Assembly (NCBI GenBank): GCA_022510815.1
Contig: JAFLST010000030.1
Span: 1 to 35,306 of the forward strand
Direction of reading: 5' to 3'
Source: Christensenellaceae bacterium
GTDB lineage: Bacteria; Bacillota; Clostridia; Christensenellales; Aristaeellaceae
DNA length: 35,306 bases
Notes under the pieces: generated by a model
The model's database searches: none
Told to the model about the DNA's origin: nothing
Seen by the model: only the letters and a program-made list of their open reading frames with translations
Shown here: in pieces, positions 31,235 through 35,306 of the stretch
Position numbering within the stretch: the stretch's first letter is position 1
How the letters are laid out: each line of letters starts with the position of its first letter
Program-made: the position numbers and the translations under genes

Positions 31235-32890
31235 TCAGTCGTGACCCGCGAACCGCATGCTGTACAGCTCGCAGGCGCTGCCGCCGCCGCGGGTGTGAAT
31301 CACGAGGAACAGGCCCCACCGGCCGCTGACCTCGTCCGCCGCGGGCGCGGGAATGCGCAGGGCGGTCAGCTCCCTGGGCATATCGGCGGTCAGCTCGAAG
31401 GTGCCGAGCGGCACGCTCCCCGCGCCGACGGAGGCGATTTTCCCGCCGGCCCAGGAGACCGGGGTGTCCGCCGCGCTGACCGGCCGCAGATACGCGTCGA
31501 TGGTCGCGTCAACGCCCTGCGGGATCAGCTCGATCTCGAGGCTCGACGGCCCCGCGTAGGGCGCGGTCAGGTCGAAGTTCAGATACTTGACGCCCACGAC
31601 GGCGTTCTGCCGCAGGTTCGTCACGGGCAGGGTGAGGACGTCCTCGTCATAGGCCGGGGTGATGCTCGCGCCGCCGGTGAGATAGCAGGCGCGGCCCGCG
31701 GAGATCGGCGCGTAGGGGTTCAGGCCGTCGAGATAGAAGCCGCTGGAGGTGACCTCCGCCATGGAGATGCGCACCGCGCCGCCCTCGCTGACCGGGGCCT
31801 CGTCCCATTCGACGGTCACGGGGTCGACCATCGCCTGCCGCGCGTAGGCGTGGAGGTTGCGGTGGTAGAAGACGTACCACTGGCCGCCGATCTCGCAGAT
31901 GCTGCCGTGGGTGTTGCCGCCGGGGAAGGAGCGCTCGTAGCTCAGGCCGCTGCGGATCACCTCGCCCTGCGCGTCCACGATGATCCCGCCCCATGTCCAC
32001 GGCCCGGCGGGGCTGTCGCTGTAGCCGTAGGCGAGCTGGTTGTAGTTCTTGCCGGTGGGCTCCTCGGGCAGGCCGTTGCGGCTGTAGATGAAGACGTACT
32101 TGTTGCCGACCTTGCGGATCGACGACGCCTCGAAGAAGCCCCACTTGCCCACGTTCTCGTCCTGGGCGATGTTGAAGTCGGCGGGGTTGTAGTCGGGGGC
32201 GGTCATCTGGTCGTAGCTGGGGATGTTGCGGCGGGCGGACTCGCCGGGCGCGAGGGTGGCCATGTTCGCCGGGTCGAGGCGCCCCCACCACGAGTCGCAG
32301 AAGCCCCAGTAGCCGTAGGCCGCGCCGTCGTCGTCGATGATCACCGCCGGGTCAAAGCCCAGCACGCCGCGGACCGTGGTGGTGCTGCCGGGCTGCCAGT
32401 TGCAGACCTCGAAGGGCCCGTCGGGCCGGTCGGACTTGGCCACCGAGGCGTTGCGGCCCCATGCCTGCGTGTTGGGGTAGAGGTAATAGGTCTTTTTGCC
32501 GGTGTCCGGGTCCACCGCCAGCGCCACGTCCGGCGCGAAGAGGGTGTCCGCCTGCCCGCCGACGATGGACTCAAAGATCACGCCATCCCGCTGCCAGTGG
32601 GACAGATCGTCCGCCGGGGCCGACCAGACGACCAGGTCCTTGCCGCAGTATTCGGTTCTGAGCATGTCATGGGAGCCGTAGATGTACACCCGGTACTGGC
32701 CGGGGTTGTCCGGGTCCTCAAAGACGTAGGGCTCGCCGTCGGGGATGTACTCCCACAGCGGCAGGTAGGGGTTGCCCTGATAGGGGCTGCTGTAGTCCAT
32801 GTTGCGCATGTCGCCACTCCTTGTCTCCGCGCGCGCCGCCGGGGCCGTGAGCGCAGCCGCCAGCAGCAGGGTCAGCATTCGTTTGAGCAT
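31235..32890 (-). CDS. Secreted glycoside hydrolase family 43 protein
   Basis: A 551-residue five-bladed propeller enzyme, likely an arabinofuranosidase or xylosidase acting on plant hemicellulose outside the cell. Residues 1-21 form a signal peptide (LTLLLAAALTA core, ARA|ET). GH43 features are GEPYVFEDP (52-60), the FDPAVIIDDDG segment with Asp180, and the likely general acid Glu254 in FFEASSIRKVGNKYVFIYS. The C-terminal ~200 residues look like a beta-sandwich, possibly carbohydrate-binding. No lipobox or sortase motif is present, so it should be released. AAAGGAG precedes the ATG. It follows the DMT transporter gene by 18 bases. Confidence 0.9.
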   Translation of the reverse strand: MLKRMLTLLLAAALTAPAARAETRSGDMRNMDYSSPYQGNPYLPLWEYIPDGEPYVFEDPDNPGQYRVYIYGSHDMLRTEYCGKDLVVWSAPADDLSHWQRDGVIFESIVGGQADTLFAPDVALAVDPDTGKKTYYLYPNTQAWGRNASVAKSDRPDGPFEVCNWQPGSTTTVRGVLGFDPAVIIDDDGAAYGYWGFCDSWWGRLDPANMATLAPGESARRNIPSYDQMTAPDYNPADFNIAQDENVGKWGFFEASSIRKVGNKYVFIYSRNGLPEEPTGKNYNQLAYGYSDSPAGPWTWGGIIVDAQGEVIRSGLSYERSFPGGNTHGSICEIGGQWYVFYHRNLHAYARQAMVDPVTVEWDEAPVSEGGAVRISMAEVTSSGFYLDGLNPYAPISAGRACYLTGGASITPAYDEDVLTLPVTNLRQNAVVGVKYLNFDLTAPYAGPSSLEIELIPQGVDATIDAYLRPVSAADTPVSWAGGKIASVGAGSVPLGTFELTADMPRELTALRIPAPAADEVSGRWGLFLVIHTRGGGSACELYSMRFAGHD

Positions 32891-32908
32891 GAGGTTCTCC
32901 TTTGTCGG

Positions 32909-33787
32909 CTATATCGAGTCCCGCACCATGAGGACGGTGCTGACCGCCATGATGACCAGCGCCGCCCAGAACTGCGGCCCCGGCCGCTCGCCCAGCAGCG
33001 CCATCCCGAAGGCCACCCCGAGGAACGGCGCCACGGCATAGAACGCGCTGGTCTTGGCGGCGCCGAGGTCCTTCTGGGCCATGATGTAGCACTTGATGCT
33101 CAGCCCGTAGGCGACAAAGCCCAGCGCCAGCGCCGCCATCAGCCACGGCAGCGCGGGGAAGGGCTCGCCGAGGACGAGCGCCACGATCAGGCTCCCCAGC
33201 CCGGAGAAGCAGCCCTTGATGATGACGATCTGCGTGGAGCTCTTGCCGCTGAGCATGCGGGTGCAGTTGTTCTCAAAGCCCCAGCACACGCACGCCCCCA
33301 GCACCAGCAGCGACCCCGCGCTGAACTCGAAGGCCCCGCCGCCCTCAAAGCTGAGGATGACGCTCGCCGCCGTCACCAGCCCGATGGCCAGCCACAGCCG
33401 CCGGGAGATGGCCTCCCGGAAGACGGCCAGCGCGATGAGCGACGTGGCGACGATCTCGAAGTTATTGAGCAGAGAGGCGTTGGCGGCGTTGCAGCGGGCG
33501 ACGCCCAGCATCAGCAGGATCGGCGCGGCAATGTCCAGCGCCACCATCGCGACGGTGTAGGGCAGCTCCCGGCGGGTGAGGGGTTCCGGCGCCGGGCCCC
33601 GGTGCAGGCGTCTCTCGAGCAGGCCGTAGCCCCCCAGCCCCGCGCCCGCGCCCAGATACAGCAGCGCCGCGAGCATGGTCGGCGCGGTCAGCCCGCGCTC
33701 CAGCAGCAGCTTGGACAGGGGAATGTTGATCGCGTACAGCGCCGCGGCGAGGATGGCCAGCAGCGCGGCCCGCGCGCCCTTGGGCAT
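32909..33787 (-). CDS. EamA/DMT family transporter
   Basis: A 292-residue protein with ten membrane segments in two EamA halves. The N-terminal part reads LLAILAAALYAINIPLSKLLL, and the repeat in the second half begins near LVLGACVCWGFENNCTRML. Members move amino acids, nucleotides or other small metabolites; the substrate here is unknown. GAGGGAG lies before the ATG at 33787. A -10-like TATACT with TGC upstream is visible on the minus strand near 33820 but without a good -35, which suits an activator-dependent promoter. It is cotranscribed with the secreted GH43 gene. Confidence 0.9.
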   Translation of the reverse strand: MPKGARAALLAILAAALYAINIPLSKLLLERGLTAPTMLAALLYLGAGAGLGGYGLLERRLHRGPAPEPLTRRELPYTVAMVALDIAAPILLMLGVARCNAANASLLNNFEIVATSLIALAVFREAISRRLWLAIGLVTAASVILSFEGGGAFEFSAGSLLVLGACVCWGFENNCTRMLSGKSSTQIVIIKGCFSGLGSLIVALVLGEPFPALPWLMAALALGFVAYGLSIKCYIMAQKDLGAAKTSAFYAVAPFLGVAFGMALLGERPGPQFWAALVIMAVSTVLMVRDSI

Positions 33788-33867
33788 GGGATCAGCTCCC
33801 TCTCATGCAATGATATGAAGAAAGTATAGCACACATGGGCGGGAAATGCTACCGTTGGGCGGGAAAA

Positions 33868-34680
33868 TCAGCCGTTTTCCGGGCCGGGAGCGTACTCGCG
33901 GACGCGGCGGAGATATTCGGAGGGGAGCATGCCCGTCTCCTGCGTGAAGGCGCGGCGGAAGGTGCGCATGTTTTCATAGCCGCAGCCGTAGCAGACCTGC
34001 GTCAGGTTGACCAGCGGGTCGCGCATGAGCACGAGGGCCTTGTTGATGCGGATGGCGTTGATGAAGCGGCGGAAGTTGACGCGATACTGCTGGGCGAAGA
34101 TGTGGGACAGGTGCGACCGGCTGATGCCGAGGGCCCGGGCGGTGCTGTCGAGGGTGATGCGCTCGCAGGCGTGGGCGTAGATGTGGCGGATCACCCGGGC
34201 GGCCAGGTCGCGCTCGTTGCCGTCGTCCGCCGGGCGCAGGCGCAGGCCGCTGAGCACATGGGCCAGCAGCAGGTGCAGGTACGCCAGCCGGACGGGGGAG
34301 GGCTGATCGCTGGGGATCTCCATCAGCCGCTCGATCAGGCGCGGAATCTCCTCACCGAGGGCCTCGCGGCGGATGACCGGCTCCACGGGCTGACAGCGGT
34401 GGAAGGTGTTGGCGAACTCGGCGATGGTGTCGGGCAGGAAGAAGGCCGCGAAGCCCTGGCAGTCCCCGGACAGCCGGTCGTAGCTGTGGGGCGTCAGCGG
34501 GAAGCAGATGGCAAGGTCGCCGGGTCGGAGCTGAAAGGCGGCGCCGCCGATCTGCATGTCGCAGGTCCCGGAGCGCACATAGGCGATCTCCACGTTCTCA
34601 TGGACGTGCAGCGGAAAGGCGTTGACGGTCATCCGACCGACAAACAGCGACGTGTCGCGGGCTTCAAAAAACGCCTTCAT
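33868..34680 (-). CDS. AraC family transcriptional regulator with N-terminal cupin
   Basis: 270 residues. Residues 1 to about 85 form a cupin-like sensor (FPLHVHENVEIAYVRSG, LRPGDLAICFP). The C-terminal ~100 residues are the AraC double helix-turn-helix (TLDSTARALGISRSHLSHIF, then LTQVCYGCGYENMRTFRRAF and the final PSEYLRR). This layout is typical of sugar-responsive activators. AGGAGG lies 8 bases before the ATG. It is next to the DMT/GH43 operon on the same strand (80-base gap) and divergent from the secreted protein at 34925, either of which may be its target. Confidence 0.92.
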   Translation of the reverse strand: MKAFFEARDTSLFVGRMTVNAFPLHVHENVEIAYVRSGTCDMQIGGAAFQLRPGDLAICFPLTPHSYDRLSGDCQGFAAFFLPDTIAEFANTFHRCQPVEPVIRREALGEEIPRLIERLMEIPSDQPSPVRLAYLHLLLAHVLSGLRLRPADDGNERDLAARVIRHIYAHACERITLDSTARALGISRSHLSHIFAQQYRVNFRRFINAIRINKALVLMRDPLVNLTQVCYGCGYENMRTFRRAFTQETGMLPSEYLRRVREYAPGPENG

Positions 34681-34732
34681 CGGGCCTGCCTCCTATAAGT
34701 GGAAATCGTTGAATGCCTGCAATTTAGCTTAT

Positions 34733-34761
34733 ATATTAGCATATTTTTTCAGATATTTAAA
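34733..34761 (-). promoter_or_regulatory. Possible promoter of the AraC/cupin regulator in an AT-rich island
   Basis: On the minus strand: TTTAAA (34756-34761), 17 bases, TAATAT (34733-34738) with TGC upstream. The intergenic stretch 34700-34900 is markedly AT-rich compared with its surroundings. A TTGACA occurs on the plus strand at 34869-34874, but no fitting -10 follows. Confidence 0.45.
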
Positions 34762-34924
34762 CATTTTGGACAATATAGCTATTTTTGTCCTCAACTTTGG
34801 ATGCTTTAGCGTTGTGCAGCGGCAAACGAATTGATAAGATGAAGCTGAATACCCATATTGAGCGACAGTTGACAAGTGAAAATCATAGGCCTCCCCGCGC
34901 GGGAGGACTGAGGAGGATAACCGA

Positions 34925-35306
34925 ATGAAGAGAAGAGCCATGGCGTTGTTCCTCGCGTTCACGATGCTGACGTCGGTGTTTCCGGCGGCGGCGGAGGAAG
35001 CGGCCCCGAGCCCGGCCCCGGAGCTGGCGGCGGAGGAGATCGTAACGGAAGCGCCAGCCGAAGACACGGCGGAGGCCCCCGCGGAGGACGCCCCTGACGC
35101 CGCCGAGACAGCCCCCGGGGAACCGGCGGACGCCCCGGAAGCGGACGCTCCTGCCCAGCCCGAGGAGGATGAGGCGCAGGAGTCCGGCGAAAAACCGACC
35201 GAAGTCGCTCCCGGGCAGCCCGATGAGCAGCCCGAGACGGAGGCCCCCGAGGTGACGGACGCCCCGGCGACGGAGGAACCCGCCGCGCAGCCCGACGCTG
35301 ACGATG
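34925..35306 (+). CDS. Secreted protein with Pro/Ala/Glu-rich N-terminal region (3' end outside window)
   Basis: The first 127 codons of a gene cut by the window edge. AGGAGGA lies 7 bases before ATG 34925. Residues 1-23 are a signal peptide (MALFLAFTMLTSVF core, AAA|EE). All that follows is low-complexity, strongly acidic sequence of Glu, Ala, Pro, Asp and Thr with repeated EAP/DAP-like steps. Such stretches act as flexible wall-spanning linkers at the start of large surface proteins. The functional domains lie beyond the window. The repetitive GC-rich codons make small insertions or deletions easy here. Confidence 0.82.
   Translation, partial: MKRRAMALFLAFTMLTSVFPAAAEEAAPSPAPELAAEEIVTEAPAEDTAEAPAEDAPDAAETAPGEPADAPEADAPAQPEEDEAQESGEKPTEVAPGQPDEQPETEAPEVTDAPATEEPAAQPDADD

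Noticed and set aside
31196-33829. 877-codon open frame on the plus strand
   Set aside because: Antisense to the GH43 and DMT genes; no start site, signal or family motif.

Overview
The window is 35.3 kb of GC-rich DNA, densely coded on both strands. It most likely comes from a Clostridia-type Firmicute of a gut or rumen-like habitat. The pointers are strong AGGAGG ribosome sites, near-consensus sigma-A promoters (several with a TGC before the -10 box), a clostridial-type PurA, a YesN-like sensor regulator, CUT1 sugar transport, a YitT protein, a GtrA protein and TmcAL. I cannot name the genus. I see no phage, insertion sequence, CRISPR array, tRNA or rRNA.

Layout. (1) 1-1085: 3' part of thrS and its terminator. 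(2) 1142-11793: a glycan-uptake locus. On the minus strand are a membrane-bound AraC-type sensor (YesN-like), a secreted solute-binding protein, two CUT1 permeases and an MFS transporter. Divergently, on the plus strand, are an esterase, a small esterase-like protein without the catalytic serine, and a CocE-type serine hydrolase. (3) 11885-14046: tmcAL with a long structured leader ending in a terminator/antiterminator pair, divergent from gtrA. (4) 14105-15294: a GNAT acetyltransferase and a protein with a ParB-like motif. (5) 15411-18839: a uronide-degradation operon (heparinase II/III-like protein, GH88) headed by a broken DUF2264-like gene. (6) 19186-21420: an NfnAB/GltA-type flavoprotein pair. 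(7) 21421-21813: a 393-base intergenic region with promoters on both strands and a run of hairpins. (8) 21814-29760: purA, a small secreted protein, an amidohydrolase, hisH-hisF-hisC, a YitT protein, a DMT transporter and a TrmH-type RNA methyltransferase. (9) 29913-34680, minus strand: a membrane-anchored beta-propeller-like protein, a secreted GH43 enzyme with a DMT transporter, and an AraC/cupin regulator. (10) 34925-end: start of a secreted protein rich in Pro, Ala and Glu.

How it fits together. Three carbohydrate modules (ABC/esterase, heparinase/GH88, GH43/DMT) are interleaved with housekeeping genes. The first and third each have an adjacent AraC-family regulator. The two uronide enzymes have no signal peptide and so should act on imported oligosaccharides, whereas GH43 is exported. 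The noncoding DNA is the least explained part: two leaders of about 200-230 bases (tmcAL and the nfn pair) and a stop-codon-proximal hairpin repeat found at two or three places. No single gene here is an obviously new system. The best leads are the structured leaders, the dead esterase coupled to CocE, and the amidohydrolase coupled to the histidine genes.
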